A stretch of DNA of 64,000 nucleotides, taken from Pseudomonas fluorescens (lineage in GTDB: Bacteria; Pseudomonadota; Gammaproteobacteria; Pseudomonadales; Pseudomonadaceae). The notes beneath the pieces are model-generated. The model saw only the letters and a program-made list of their open reading frames with translations, did not search any database and was not told the origin of the DNA. The stretch is from the NCBI RefSeq assembly GCF_902497745.1, contig NZ_CABVHJ010000003.1, forward strand, positions 343,319-407,318, read 5' to 3'. The first letter of the stretch is position 1, and every line of letters begins with the position of its first letter. The translations under genes and the position numbers were made by a program. This document shows, in pieces, positions 35,543-44,250 of this stretch.

Positions 35543-36406
35543 TTACCCCCTTTCACGAAATACAAATGCCAGGCCGACCACAATCAACAGCATCCCCAGC
35601 ACGCTCAATGCCGCCAGGCGATTGCCGAAAATCAGATAGTCCATCACTGCCGTCACCGCAGGCACCAGGTAAAACAGACTGGTGACATTCACCAGATTGC
35701 CCCGTGCGATCAGCCGATACAGCAACAGCGTCGCCAGCACCGACACCACCAGCCCCATCCACAACACCGGCACGATAAAACCTGTGCTGAGTTCAAAGTG
35801 GAATGGCTGAAACGGCACGAAAATCCCGCATAACAACAGCCCGGCCAGGTACTGCACCGGCAGTGTGCCGAGGGGATTGTCGGTGATGCGTTTCTGCATG
35901 ATCGAGCCCAGCGTCATGCTCGCCAGCGCCAGCAGACCAAACAGCATCCCCACCCAGGACATCCCGGCCAGACCGATGCCCTGGTAAACCACCATGATCA
36001 GCCCCGTCAGCCCCAGGGCCAGACCGAACATCCGGCTCGCCGAGCGCTGCCGCTCCATCAACACCACGGTGAGGATCGGCTGCACGCCCATGATGGTCGC
36101 CATCACCCCCGGGGTGATTTTAGTGTTGAGCGCCAGAAGATAGAAAATCTGATAAGCCCCCAACAGCACCACGCCGGTGAAGATCGCAAACATCATTGGT
36201 TTGCCGCCCTTGGGCAGCTTCAGCTTGAGCAATGGCGCCAGCAGCACGAGACCGCACAAGGCAATCGCGAAGCGAATCAGTAGAAAGGCAAAGGGCGACG
36301 CGTGGGCCAGGCCCCATTTGGAGAAGATCGCGCCGCTGCTCCACAGCAGAACGAACAGGCTCGTGGACGCCGCCGCGAGCGCGGATTTTTTCGACAGGAC
36401 AAACAT
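35543..36406 (-). CDS. EamA/DMT-family transporter
   Basis: A 287-residue polytopic protein with ten hydrophobic segments (LFVLLWSSGAIFSKWGLAHA at the start; GSIMQKRITDNPLGTL opening the second repeat). It is a different subfamily from the neighbouring EamA gene, so this is not a recent duplication. The ATG at 36406 follows AGGTGG by six bases; three more codons are open upstream. Convergent with the gene at 34513 across a REP doublet. Confidence 0.87.
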   Translation of the reverse strand: MFVLSKKSALAAASTSLFVLLWSSGAIFSKWGLAHASPFAFLLIRFAIALCGLVLLAPLLKLKLPKGGKPMMFAIFTGVVLLGAYQIFYLLALNTKITPGVMATIMGVQPILTVVLMERQRSASRMFGLALGLTGLIMVVYQGIGLAGMSWVGMLFGLLALASMTLGSIMQKRITDNPLGTLPVQYLAGLLLCGIFVPFQPFHFELSTGFIVPVLWMGLVVSVLATLLLYRLIARGNLVNVTSLFYLVPAVTAVMDYLIFGNRLAALSVLGMLLIVVGLAFVFRERG

Positions 36407-36855
36407 GAATACCACCTGTAGTCAGGCAAGAAGCCAACTCAGCCGAAGCTGAAATTCAGTAGGTTTTTCTGGCGGGCGCAGGGGTCAGCAAAAACTGCCG
36501 ATCAGCCCGAAACGCCAACGCCCGGCGGTGATACGACGGTGCACACCGGCGTGCTACTGACAGGTGGAGGGTAATGACTGATCTGCTTGGGCTGCTGATT
36601 CCCGCACGGCACGACGCCAGCGTTGACCGCTGAATCGACTACCGCGTTGATGAGGGATGCAGGCATTGGCGCAGATCTTTTTGAGAGTGTGGAAGGTGAG
36701 GCATACGACTCACGAGCGCCGACTATAACCAGCGGGCGACATGGATTGCAATGATTTGGACAAAGGGCCAGTAGCGACGGATCGATGAGAGCTGAATAGG
36801 CTGTTGAGCAACCGCAACATCTATCGATGGGAAGACATGGAATGCTCGAAATCAT
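36407..36855. other. intergenic stretch with no confident gene
   Basis: About 450 bases. A minus-strand frame of 127 codons (36502-36885) overlaps the start of the GNAT-like pseudogene and lacks a ribosome site or known domain. The left part (about 36480-36560) has inverted pieces (GTCAGCA with TGCT-AC-TGAC; GCAC with GTGC) that could fold as RNA. Confidence 0.35.
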
Positions 36856-37382
36856 ATGCCAAGGGAACGGAGTTATCTGCGGCATCAGTTGTATCGGTCG
36901 CTGGCCAGGAAGCAGGCAAGCATCGCCACTGCTCTGTTGCAGCTACCAGCGGGACAGGACTTGTCGAAAGTACGCTTTGAACCTATCGATGCCAAAGCAC
37001 TAGGTGCGTTTGAGCTTTGGGATGATCCGCATTTTTGCTGGCGAGAGATTGCCGAATGGAAGTCACGAGAACCTTTGTCCCTGGATATCGCGATTTGGTT
37101 TGAAGAACAGCTGTGCGGGCTGTGTTTTGTCAACCCGAACAAAAGCCGCCAGCGAATTCGAATCGTACGATTGGAGGGGCGGCCCGGAGTGCCTCACCCG
37201 CTTAAAAGCGTATTGCGCTTTTGTCGATGGTGGCCATCGATGAGTTTGCGCAAATAATCGGCAGTAAGTGCATTGAAGTCCAGGAACCGATACCAGGAGC
37301 AATTCCTGTTTATACAAAACTCGGCTTCAAATTTGATTTTGAAGGCCGCCCTGTCCTCGCAGTGGAGAGTAAAGTATCGTGA
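36856..37382 (+). pseudogene. GNAT-like acetyltransferase, frameshifted
   Basis: Codons from 36856 read as the first part of an acetyltransferase-like protein (FELWDDPHFCWREIAEW; LSLDIAIWFEEQLCGLCF; RQRIRIVRLEGRPG). The frame then runs into CRWWPSMSLRK and stops at 37257. In another frame from about 37209, the sequence RIALLSMVAIDEFAQIIG continues to PVYTKLGFKFD and stops at 37382. A single-base change near 37205 would join the two. The joined product would be about 175 residues. The GNAT label rests on the YTKLGF ending. A sequencing error is possible. Confidence 0.6.
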
Positions 37383-37576
37383 AAACTGTTCAAGTAATGA
37401 TCAACGAGGGCGGGAGCATGCGTAAATCTGTGAAAAAATCCCCCACTAAGAAAAGATCAATCAAAACTGACGAAAAGCTTATCTCCTCCGAGCTATCAGC
37501 CAATCAGCAGCGCTTTCTTCAGCTATTGATTACAGGCATCGAAGACGAACCCAACGTTCTCGCTGGACGGCGCTGA
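37379..37576 (+). CDS. small basic protein coupled to the GNAT-like gene
   Basis: A 65-residue protein with a strongly basic middle (RKSVKKSPTKKRSIKTDEK) and a helical C-terminus (SELSANQQRFLQLLITGIED). The GTG start overlaps the TGA of the GNAT-like frame (GTGA), the usual arrangement for translational coupling. An ATG at 37418 is an alternative. Its stop lies inside the left arm of the 28-bp inverted repeat. No known family recognised. Confidence 0.5.
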   Translation: MKTVQVMINEGGSMRKSVKKSPTKKRSIKTDEKLISSELSANQQRFLQLLITGIEDEPNVLAGRR

Positions 37577-37633
37577 TTCGCAGGCAATAAAAAACCGCTC
37601 ACAAGGAGCGGTTTTTTATTGCCTGCGAATCAG
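37573..37633. terminator. bidirectional terminator inside a 28-bp perfect inverted repeat
   Basis: The inner part AAAAAACCGCTC-ACAAG-GAGCGGTTTTTT is a classical bidirectional terminator. The match continues outward without mismatch (CTGATTCGCAGGCAAT and complement), giving arms of 28 bases at 37573-37600 and 37606-37633. It separates the small ORF from the convergent lpxO. Confidence 0.9.
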
Positions 37634-37635
37634 CC

Positions 37636-38574
37636 TCAACCAAACAGCCAATACCCCAACAACGTCAACACCACCACCGCCAGCACCGGCCGCATCACGC
37701 GGTAAGCCTTCGGATGACGGCGCTTCCACTGTTTGACCACGCCACTGAACTTGTCACTGAAGCTCTTGCTCCAGGCGTAAGCCTGATTGATCCCGCCAAC
37801 GCGTTCATCATCGAGGTTCTGCGGTGCGGTGGCACGGCCGAGCCAGGCGCTGATCGATCGGTTGATGCGGGTCATGAGGCGATTGCTCAGCGGACGCTCG
37901 ACGTCGCAGAACAGGATCACGCGGGTTTGGTCGGTTTCATTCTTGACCCAGTGCACGTAGGTTTCGTCGAACATCACGTCTTCGCCGTCACGCCAGGCGT
38001 ACACCTGACCATCGACGAAAATCCGGCAATCGTCGGAGTTCGGCGTCGACAAGCCGAGGTGATAACGCAGCGAGCCGGCGAACGGATCGCGATGCGGGTT
38101 CAAGTGGCTGCCACCCGGCAACAGCGCGAACATCGCGCCTTTGACGTTGGGAATCGCACTGACCAGCGCCACGGTTTTCGGGCACAGGGTTTCAGCCGAC
38201 GGCAGCGGTTTGTCGTACCACTTGAGGTAGAAACGCTTCCAGCCCTTCTTGAAGAACGAACCGAAACCGGCGTCGTTGTTCTTTTCCGCTGCGCGAATGT
38301 AGCCTTCATCGAACAAATGCATGGCTTCGTCGCGAATGGTCTCCCAGTTATCGCGCAGCACGTCCAGCTCCGGGAATTTGCTGCGATCCAGATACGGTTT
38401 CGACGGCACGCCGGAGAACAGGTACATCAAGGCGTTGTACGGAGCGAACAGCGCCGAGTGGTTGACGAACTGGCGCAGAACCGGCAAACGCGCCTTGCCG
38501 CGCAAATGCACATAGAGCGTGCTGCCCAAAAAGAGCAGCAGCACAAACGCCTTGGCGGCAAACGAAAAGGTCAT
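37636..38574 (-). CDS. lpxO: LpxO-like lipid A / aspartyl beta-hydroxylase
   Basis: A 312-residue iron(II)/2-oxoglutarate-dependent hydroxylase. An N-terminal membrane helix (AAKAFVLLLFLGSTLYVHL) and a C-terminal one flank the catalytic domain. Iron ligands are H161 and D163 in NPHRDPF and H208 in YVHW; R218 can hold 2-oxoglutarate. LpxO adds a 2-hydroxyl to a lipid A acyl chain. The ATG at 38574 gives the usual short cytoplasmic start; the open frame to 38625 is not conserved-looking. Confidence 0.88.
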   Translation of the reverse strand: MTFSFAAKAFVLLLFLGSTLYVHLRGKARLPVLRQFVNHSALFAPYNALMYLFSGVPSKPYLDRSKFPELDVLRDNWETIRDEAMHLFDEGYIRAAEKNNDAGFGSFFKKGWKRFYLKWYDKPLPSAETLCPKTVALVSAIPNVKGAMFALLPGGSHLNPHRDPFAGSLRYHLGLSTPNSDDCRIFVDGQVYAWRDGEDVMFDETYVHWVKNETDQTRVILFCDVERPLSNRLMTRINRSISAWLGRATAPQNLDDERVGGINQAYAWSKSFSDKFSGVVKQWKRRHPKAYRVMRPVLAVVVLTLLGYWLFG

Positions 38575-38758
38575 CAACAACTCCTTGAATAAAGACAACG
38601 CTGCGCAATGCCTTTTACCCGGCATGGCAGCCGGCCATGATAAACACTACCGGCGCCGGGCAAAACCCGCCTTACACAAGATTCAGTGTTAAGAATTGCG
38701 CAACAAAGCATTTATTAGCATAACGATCCTGAACCCTGGCTGACCTGAATCAACTGGA

Positions 38759-39733
38759 TTACTGCTGAGTCTCCTGTTCAGTGAACAGATCGCTGAACAA
38801 CATGCTCGACAGATAACGTTCGCCCGAATCCGGCAAAATCACCACGATGGTCTTGCCTTGCATCTCTGGCGTCTCCGCCAGACGCACTGCTACCGCCATC
38901 GCTGCACCACAGGAGATACCGCACAAAATCCCTTCTTCCTGCATCAAGCGCAGCGCCATGGCCTTGGATTCGTCGTCGGTGACCTGCTCGACCCGGTCGA
39001 CCATCGACAGATCCAGGTTCTTCGGCACAAAACCGGCACCGATCCCCTGAATCTTGTGCGGGCTCGGTTTAATCTCTTCACCGGCCAGCGCCTGAGTAAT
39101 CACGGGCGAGGACATCGGCTCCACTGCTACCGACAGGATCGGTTTACCTTGGGTATTCTTGATATACCGCGAAACGCCGGTGATGGTTCCGCCGGTGCCG
39201 ACGCCGGCGACCAGTACATCGACAGCGCCGTCAGTATCGTTCCAGATTTCCGGGCCGGTGGTCTTTTCATGAATCGCCGGGTTGGCCGGGTTATCGAACT
39301 GCGCCGGCATGAAGTATTTGTCAGCATCGCTGGCGACGATCTCGGCAGCTTTCTCGATGGCGCCTTTCATGCCCTTGGCCGGCTCGGTGAGCACCAGTTC
39401 GGCACCCAATGCTTTGAGGACCTTACGGCGTTCGATACTCATCGAGGCCGGCATGGTCAGCATCAATTTGTAACCACGGGCAGCGGCAACAAATGCCAGG
39501 CCAATGCCCGTGTTGCCCGACGTAGGCTCGACAATGGTCATGCCCGGTTTGAGTTTGCCGCTGCTTTCGGCGTCCCAGATCATGTTGGCGCCGATCCGGC
39601 ACTTGACCGAATAACCGGGGTTGCGCCCCTCGATCTTGGCCAGAATGGTCACACCACGCGGCGCGATGCGGTTGATCTGCACCAGCGGCGTATTACCGAT
39701 GGAATGGGCGTTGTCAGCAAAAATACGGCTCAT
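38759..39733 (-). CDS. cysK: cysteine synthase A
   Basis: A 324-residue PLP enzyme that makes cysteine from O-acetylserine and sulphide. K44 in [11 protein letters not shown] binds [15 protein letters not shown] binds the substrate carboxylate; [14 protein letters not shown] binds the PLP phosphate. The ATG at 39733 gives [17 protein letters not shown], the normal start; the frame is open to 39832. It is divergent from the DUF748 gene, with about 125 bases between. Confidence 0.95.
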   Translation of the reverse strand: MSRIFADNAHSIGNTPLVQINRIAPRGVTILAKIEGRNPGYSVKCRIGANMIWDAESSGKLKPGMTIVEPTSGNTGIGLAFVAAARGYKLMLTMPASMSIERRKVLKALGAELVLTEPAKGMKGAIEKAAEIVASDADKYFMPAQFDNPANPAIHEKTTGPEIWNDTDGAVDVLVAGVGTGGTITGVSRYIKNTQGKPILSVAVEPMSSPVITQALAGEEIKPSPHKIQGIGAGFVPKNLDLSMVDRVEQVTDDESKAMALRLMQEEGILCGISCGAAMAVAVRLAETPEMQGKTIVVILPDSGERYLSSMLFSDLFTEQETQQ

Positions 39734-39860
39734 GGCTGGGTCCTTATGCAGCATTGAATTCAGCGTTCCAAGGTAAGCCTGTTGCCCATCGCAGTCCAGT
39801 CGGGTCGAACGACTGCGCCAGGCAATAGTCAATCGCTTATATTGTCAGGGAATTGCCGTC

Positions 39861-40937
39861 ATGAAGCGTCGCTACAGTTGGCCATTAGGGATTTTTGCCG
39901 TCGTCGTTGTGTTGCTGATCGCGCTGCACATCGCCCTGCCTTACATGGTGCGCGACTACCTGAACGGCAAACTGGCGGACATGGGTGACTATCGGGGCCA
40001 GATCACTGATGTCGATCTGGCCCTATGGCGCGGCGCCTACAAGATCAATGGGCTGAAGATCGTCAAGGTCGACGGCAAGGTACCGGTGCCTTTCGTCAAT
40101 GCACCGCTGATCGATCTGGCAGTCAGTTGGCATTCTCTGTGGTACGACCATGCTGTGGTGGCGCAGGTGAAATTCGTCAATCCCGAGATCAATTTCGTCG
40201 ATGGCGGAGCCAACAAGCAGAACTCCCAGACCGGTCAGGGCACTGACTGGCGTGCGCAACTGGGCAAGTTGCTGCCGATAACCCTCGATGAAGTGCAAAT
40301 TCACGACGGCAAGATCAGCTTCCGCAATTTCAACTCAAAACCGCCGGTCAACATGAACGCGACCAATGTCGACGCGAGCATCTACAACCTGACCAACGTG
40401 GTCGACAAACAGGGCAAACGCGACGCCCGCTTTGAAGGCAAAGCCCTGCTGCTGGGGCATGCACCGCTGGAAACCACCGCAACGTTCGACCCCCTGAGCA
40501 ACTTCGAAGACTTCGAATTCCGCCTGCGCGCCAAGGACATCGAACTCAAAAGCATGAACGACTTTGCCTCGGCCTACGGCAAGTTCGACTTCAACGCCGG
40601 CCACGGTGATGTGGTGATCGAAGCCCAAGCCAAAAAAGCCAAGGTCAACGGCTACATCAAACCACTGCTGCGCGACGTCGAAGTGTTCAACTGGCAGCAG
40701 GACGTGGAAAACAACAACAAGAGCATCTTCCGCTCGGTCTGGGAGGCACTGGTGGGCGGCACGGAAACCGTGCTGAAGAATCAGGCCAAAAACCAGTTCG
40801 CCACCAAGGTCGAACTCAGCGGCAACGTGCATCAGCAAAATATCAGCGCGTTCGAAGCATTTTTGCAGATTTTGCGCAATGGTTTCGTACAGGCATTCAA
40901 TGCCCGCTATGAACGGCCTAAGCCGGATGCGGGTTAG
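39861..40937 (+). CDS. DUF748-family envelope protein
   Basis: A 358-residue protein with one N-terminal membrane helix (WPLGIFAVVVVLLIALHIALP) and a large periplasmic beta-rich part. The repeats YLNGKLADMGDYRGQITDVDLALWRG and NMNATNVDASIYNLTNV are typical of DUF748, which belongs to the AsmA-like bridge-protein group implicated in envelope lipid movement. It is short compared with full AsmA proteins. Its last 20 bases overlap the convergent DUF2442 gene. Confidence 0.85.
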   Translation: MKRRYSWPLGIFAVVVVLLIALHIALPYMVRDYLNGKLADMGDYRGQITDVDLALWRGAYKINGLKIVKVDGKVPVPFVNAPLIDLAVSWHSLWYDHAVVAQVKFVNPEINFVDGGANKQNSQTGQGTDWRAQLGKLLPITLDEVQIHDGKISFRNFNSKPPVNMNATNVDASIYNLTNVVDKQGKRDARFEGKALLLGHAPLETTATFDPLSNFEDFEFRLRAKDIELKSMNDFASAYGKFDFNAGHGDVVIEAQAKKAKVNGYIKPLLRDVEVFNWQQDVENNNKSIFRSVWEALVGGTETVLKNQAKNQFATKVELSGNVHQQNISAFEAFLQILRNGFVQAFNARYERPKPDAG

Positions 40938-41202
40938 GGTTCATTTCTGGAAAAGCGTCCAGATAGAGAGTATCGGCGCCAATCTGAATATCCGGGGCCG
41001 GCCATTCAACAGTCCAACCTTTATCGCCCAAGATGGCAGTCGCAAAGACTTGGGGATCAAGCAAGGGTTGCAACTGTTTATACGTTTGAATATCTCTACT
41101 CAAATCGAGTGTCAGCGCTCGACCATCAACAAAGCAGAGTGCAAGCCGGCTATCAGAGAGCGCAGTAACTGCCGCCAAGCGTGGTCGTTTCATGGATAGC
41201 AT
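40918..41202 (-). CDS. DUF2442-domain protein
   Basis: A 94-residue protein with the DUF2442 pattern: LAAVTALSDSRLALCFVDGR, then LTLDLSRDI, and a closing GWTVEWPAPDIQIGADTLY. Such proteins often sit beside DUF4160 proteins in pairs that resemble toxin-antitoxin systems; no DUF4160 gene is nearby. The ATG at 41202 has GGAGG ten bases upstream; 41193 is also possible, and the open frame to 41301 runs into repeat-like sequence. Confidence 0.75.
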   Translation of the reverse strand: MLSMKRPRLAAVTALSDSRLALCFVDGRALTLDLSRDIQTYKQLQPLLDPQVFATAILGDKGWTVEWPAPDIQIGADTLYLDAFPEMNPNPHPA

Positions 41203-41482
41203 CAATTCAGCGCCTCCGGGCACATGGGGACTGCTTCGCAGCTCAGCGGGAGCAAGCTCCCTCGCCACAGATTCAGTGGACAACCTGAAAGCTATCGCCA
41301 AATCAACGAGGCCTGAATACTGGCCATCGGCCGAGACTGAGTCAACATGTGACGACCCATTCAGAGACTGAATAAGCCGTCTGCGTTCACAGTCGACCGG
41401 GCTGCGCGTTATAGTCGGGCATTCGATTATTTCGCCCCCGCCCTGCCCGTTCAGGTCGGCGTTACCGTTCGAGGATTAGCAG
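41203..41482. other. intergenic region with a REP-like remnant
   Basis: About 280 bases between divergent genes. GCGGGAGCAAGCTCCCTCGCC near 41250 is a diverged REP arm. The right part (about 41400-41480) probably carries the promoter for the MoxR gene. No gene seen. Confidence 0.45.
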
Positions 41483-42328
41483 ATGAAGTTCGAAGGCACC
41501 CAGGCCTACGTCGCCACCGATGACCTGAAGCTGGCGGTCAACGCCGCCATCACCCTGGAGCGGCCGCTGCTGGTCAAGGGCGAGCCGGGCACCGGCAAGA
41601 CCATGCTCGCCGAGCAACTGGCCGAATCGTTCGGCGCCAAGTTGATCACCTGGCACATCAAATCCACCACCAAGGCCCATCAGGGTTTGTACGAGTACGA
41701 TGCGGTCAGCCGTCTGCGCGACTCGCAACTGGGCAATGAAAAAGTCCACGACGTGCGCAACTACTTGAAGAAAGGCAAGCTCTGGGAGGCTTTCGAGTCT
41801 GAAGAGCGGGTCATTCTGCTGATCGACGAGATCGACAAGGCCGATATCGAGTTCCCGAACGACCTGCTGCAAGAACTCGACAAGATGGAGTTCTATGTTT
41901 ACGAGATCGACGAGACCATCAAGGCGAAAAAGCGCCCGATCATCATCATTACCTCCAATAACGAAAAAGAGCTGCCGGACGCCTTCCTGCGCCGCTGCTT
42001 CTTCCACTACATCGCCTTCCCCGACCGCACCACCCTGCAAAAAATCGTCGACGTGCACTACCCCGACATCAAGAAGGATCTGGTCAGCGAAGCGCTGGAC
42101 GTGTTCTTTGACGTGCGCAAGGTGCCGGGTCTGAAGAAGAAGCCGTCGACCTCGGAACTGGTCGACTGGCTGAAGCTGCTGATGGCCGACAACATCGGCG
42201 AAGCGGTATTGCGCGAACGCGATCCGACCAAAGCGATCCCGCCACTGGCCGGTGCCTTGGTGAAGAACGAACAGGACGTGCAACTGCTTGAGCGCCTGGC
42301 GTTCATGAGCCGTCGCGGCACCCGCTAA
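41483..42328 (+). CDS. MoxR-type AAA+ ATPase
   Basis: A 281-residue AAA+ ATPase of the MoxR group. Walker A GEPGTGKT is at residues 33-40, Walker B in ILLIDEIDKAD, sensor 1 in IIITSNNEKELPDAFLRRC. MoxR ATPases act as chaperones that insert cofactors or assemble complexes together with VWA-domain partners. The VWA gene begins 12 bases after the stop, so they are an operon. Confidence 0.92.
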   Translation: MKFEGTQAYVATDDLKLAVNAAITLERPLLVKGEPGTGKTMLAEQLAESFGAKLITWHIKSTTKAHQGLYEYDAVSRLRDSQLGNEKVHDVRNYLKKGKLWEAFESEERVILLIDEIDKADIEFPNDLLQELDKMEFYVYEIDETIKAKKRPIIIITSNNEKELPDAFLRRCFFHYIAFPDRTTLQKIVDVHYPDIKKDLVSEALDVFFDVRKVPGLKKKPSTSELVDWLKLLMADNIGEAVLRERDPTKAIPPLAGALVKNEQDVQLLERLAFMSRRGTR

Positions 42329-42340
42329 GAGGCTGATGCC

Positions 42341-43519
42341 ATGCTGCTCAACCTGTTCAATGAAATGCGTGCAGCCAAGGTGCCGGTGTCGGTGCGCGAG
42401 TTGCTCGACCTGATCAACGCGCTGAAACAGCGCGTGACCTTCGCCGACATGGACGAATTTTATTACTTGTCGCGGGCGATTCTGGTGAAGGACGAACGCC
42501 ATTTCGACAAGTTCGACCGTGCGTTCGGCGCCTACTTCAATGGCCTCGAAAAGCTCGATGATCACTTGCAGGCGCTGATTCCCGAAGACTGGCTGCGCAA
42601 GGAGTTCGAGCGCTCGCTGAGCGATGAGGAACGCGCGCAGATCCAGTCCCTCGGCGGTCTGGACAAGTTGATCGAAGAGTTCAAGAAACGTCTTGAAGAA
42701 CAGAAGGAACGCCATGCCGGCGGCAACAAATGGATCGGCACTGGCGGCACCAGCCCTTTCGGTTCCGGCGGCTTCAACCCTGAAGGCATTCGGGTCGGCG
42801 ATGCCGGCAAACGCCAAGGCAAAGCGGTGAAAGTCTGGGATCAGCGCGAGTACAAGAACCTCGATGATTCGGTGGAACTGGGCACGCGCAACATTAAAGT
42901 GGCCCTGCGCCGCCTGCGCAAATTCGCCCGCCAAGGCGCGGCAGAAGAGCTGGACATCGACGGCACCATCGACCACACCGCCAAGGACGCCGGTCTGCTG
43001 AACATCCAGATGCGCCCTGAGCGCCGCAACACGGTGAAGTTGTTGCTGCTGTTCGACATCGGCGGCTCGATGGACGCCCACGTGAAGATCTGCGAGGAGC
43101 TGTTCTCGGCCTGCAAGACCGAGTTCAAGCATCTGGAGTACTTCTACTTCCACAACTTCGTTTATGAATCGGTGTGGAAGAACAACATGCGCCGCACCTC
43201 CGAGCGCACTTCGACTCAGGATCTGCTGCACAAGTACGGTGCCGACTATAAGGTGATCTTCATTGGTGATGCTGCCATGGCGCCTTATGAAATCACTCAG
43301 GCCGGCGGCAGCGTCGAGCACTGGAACGAAGAGCCGGGCTACGTGTGGATGCAGCGTTTCATGGAGAAGTACAAGAAGCTCATCTGGATCAACCCGTACC
43401 CGAAAGACACTTGGGGCTATACCTCGTCGACCAATATCGTGCGGGATCTGATCGAGGATCAGATGTATCCGTTGACGTTGCGCGGGCTTGAGGAAGGGAT
43501 GCGGTTTCTGTCCAAGTAA
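42341..43519 (+). CDS. VWA-domain protein (CoxE-like)
   Basis: A 392-residue protein. The N-terminal part is helical (LFNEMRAAKVPVSVRELLDL); a glycine-rich linker (GTGGTSPFGSGG) precedes a von Willebrand A domain. The metal-site motif is DIGGSMD (D239), where the first serine of the classical DxSxS is a glycine, as in many CoxE-like proteins. It works with the MoxR ATPase encoded just upstream; the client complex is not known. Confidence 0.9.
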   Translation: MLLNLFNEMRAAKVPVSVRELLDLINALKQRVTFADMDEFYYLSRAILVKDERHFDKFDRAFGAYFNGLEKLDDHLQALIPEDWLRKEFERSLSDEERAQIQSLGGLDKLIEEFKKRLEEQKERHAGGNKWIGTGGTSPFGSGGFNPEGIRVGDAGKRQGKAVKVWDQREYKNLDDSVELGTRNIKVALRRLRKFARQGAAEELDIDGTIDHTAKDAGLLNIQMRPERRNTVKLLLLFDIGGSMDAHVKICEELFSACKTEFKHLEYFYFHNFVYESVWKNNMRRTSERTSTQDLLHKYGADYKVIFIGDAAMAPYEITQAGGSVEHWNEEPGYVWMQRFMEKYKKLIWINPYPKDTWGYTSSTNIVRDLIEDQMYPLTLRGLEEGMRFLSK

Positions 43520-43536
43520 GATTGCGAAGGTAAATA

Positions 43537-43573
43537 CTGAAAGGCAGACCGTATGAAAGCGGCTGCCTTTCAG
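43537..43573. terminator. stem-loop between convergent genes
   Basis: CTGAAAGGCAG (43537-43547) pairs perfectly with CTGCCTTTCAG (43563-43573). There is no clear T-run on either side, so termination may be rho-assisted. Confidence 0.5.
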
Positions 43574-43583
43574 GCTCGCGGAT

Positions 43584-44132
43584 TTACCAACCTGTCGCGA
43601 GATAAGACTTGCAGAGCCGGTCCATGAAAGAGGTGTCCAGAATCGCGGGGCCGACAGCAGTCGTTTTTTGCCTGCGGCGTTTTTTCTTCCCTCTGGCGAC
43701 AACTTTCGCCCCAGCATTTTCCAGCGCTACCCTGCGATTTTTTTCAATGTCCGTTTCAGGACTCAGGGTCACTTCGCTCTTCATTTCGCCCTCTGGCGCC
43801 AGAAAGCGAAACCTTACGCTTTTCACCTCTGCACCCGCGTTGGTCTCCACGGTCATCAGCTCCATGGCGTTACCACTCGCCTCCGTGCGGTGATTCCAGT
43901 GAAACATACGCATCATGTCGACGGTTGCGGTGGACATAAATGTCTCGATACGCGCAACGATGTCCTGATTATCGGCATGCTCGGCGCTCAGTCGTTGCAC
44001 ATTGTAGAAACGATCGACGCTTGCCTGGTAAAACGGCACGCTGCCCACGCCGTCATAGAATCCGACAATGTGCCCATCTACACTGTTTGCGCACTCGCCC
44101 CGTGACTGAGCCATTACTTTGATAAAACGCAT
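43584..44132 (-). CDS. hypothetical protein
   Basis: A 182-residue soluble protein I do not recognise. The N-terminus MRFIKVMAQSRGECANS is followed by a mixed segment with MRMFHWNHRTEASGNAMEL, a strand VKSVRFRFLAPEGEMKSEV, and a strongly basic patch GKKKRRRQKTT near residue 155. AGGAAG precedes the ATG at 44132; the open frame to 44207 is less likely. It stands alone between the MoxR/VWA pair and the pxp operon. Confidence 0.65.
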   Translation of the reverse strand: MRFIKVMAQSRGECANSVDGHIVGFYDGVGSVPFYQASVDRFYNVQRLSAEHADNQDIVARIETFMSTATVDMMRMFHWNHRTEASGNAMELMTVETNAGAEVKSVRFRFLAPEGEMKSEVTLSPETDIEKNRRVALENAGAKVVARGKKKRRRQKTTAVGPAILDTSFMDRLCKSYLATGW

Positions 44133-44250
44133 CTGTAACTTCCTTGTAAAAGATGAAGACAGATAGTTCCACACCCTCTCGACAAGTGATGTAGGGCGAC
44201 TTACCAAAGCGCCCGGAAAAATCTCGGTCTTCCGTCCGAAGTACGGACAA

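Noticed and set aside
41462-43717. A 751-codon minus-strand frame opposite the MoxR/VWA genes
   Set aside because: It is antisense of two clear genes, without ribosome site or domain; long frames of this kind are expected at high GC.
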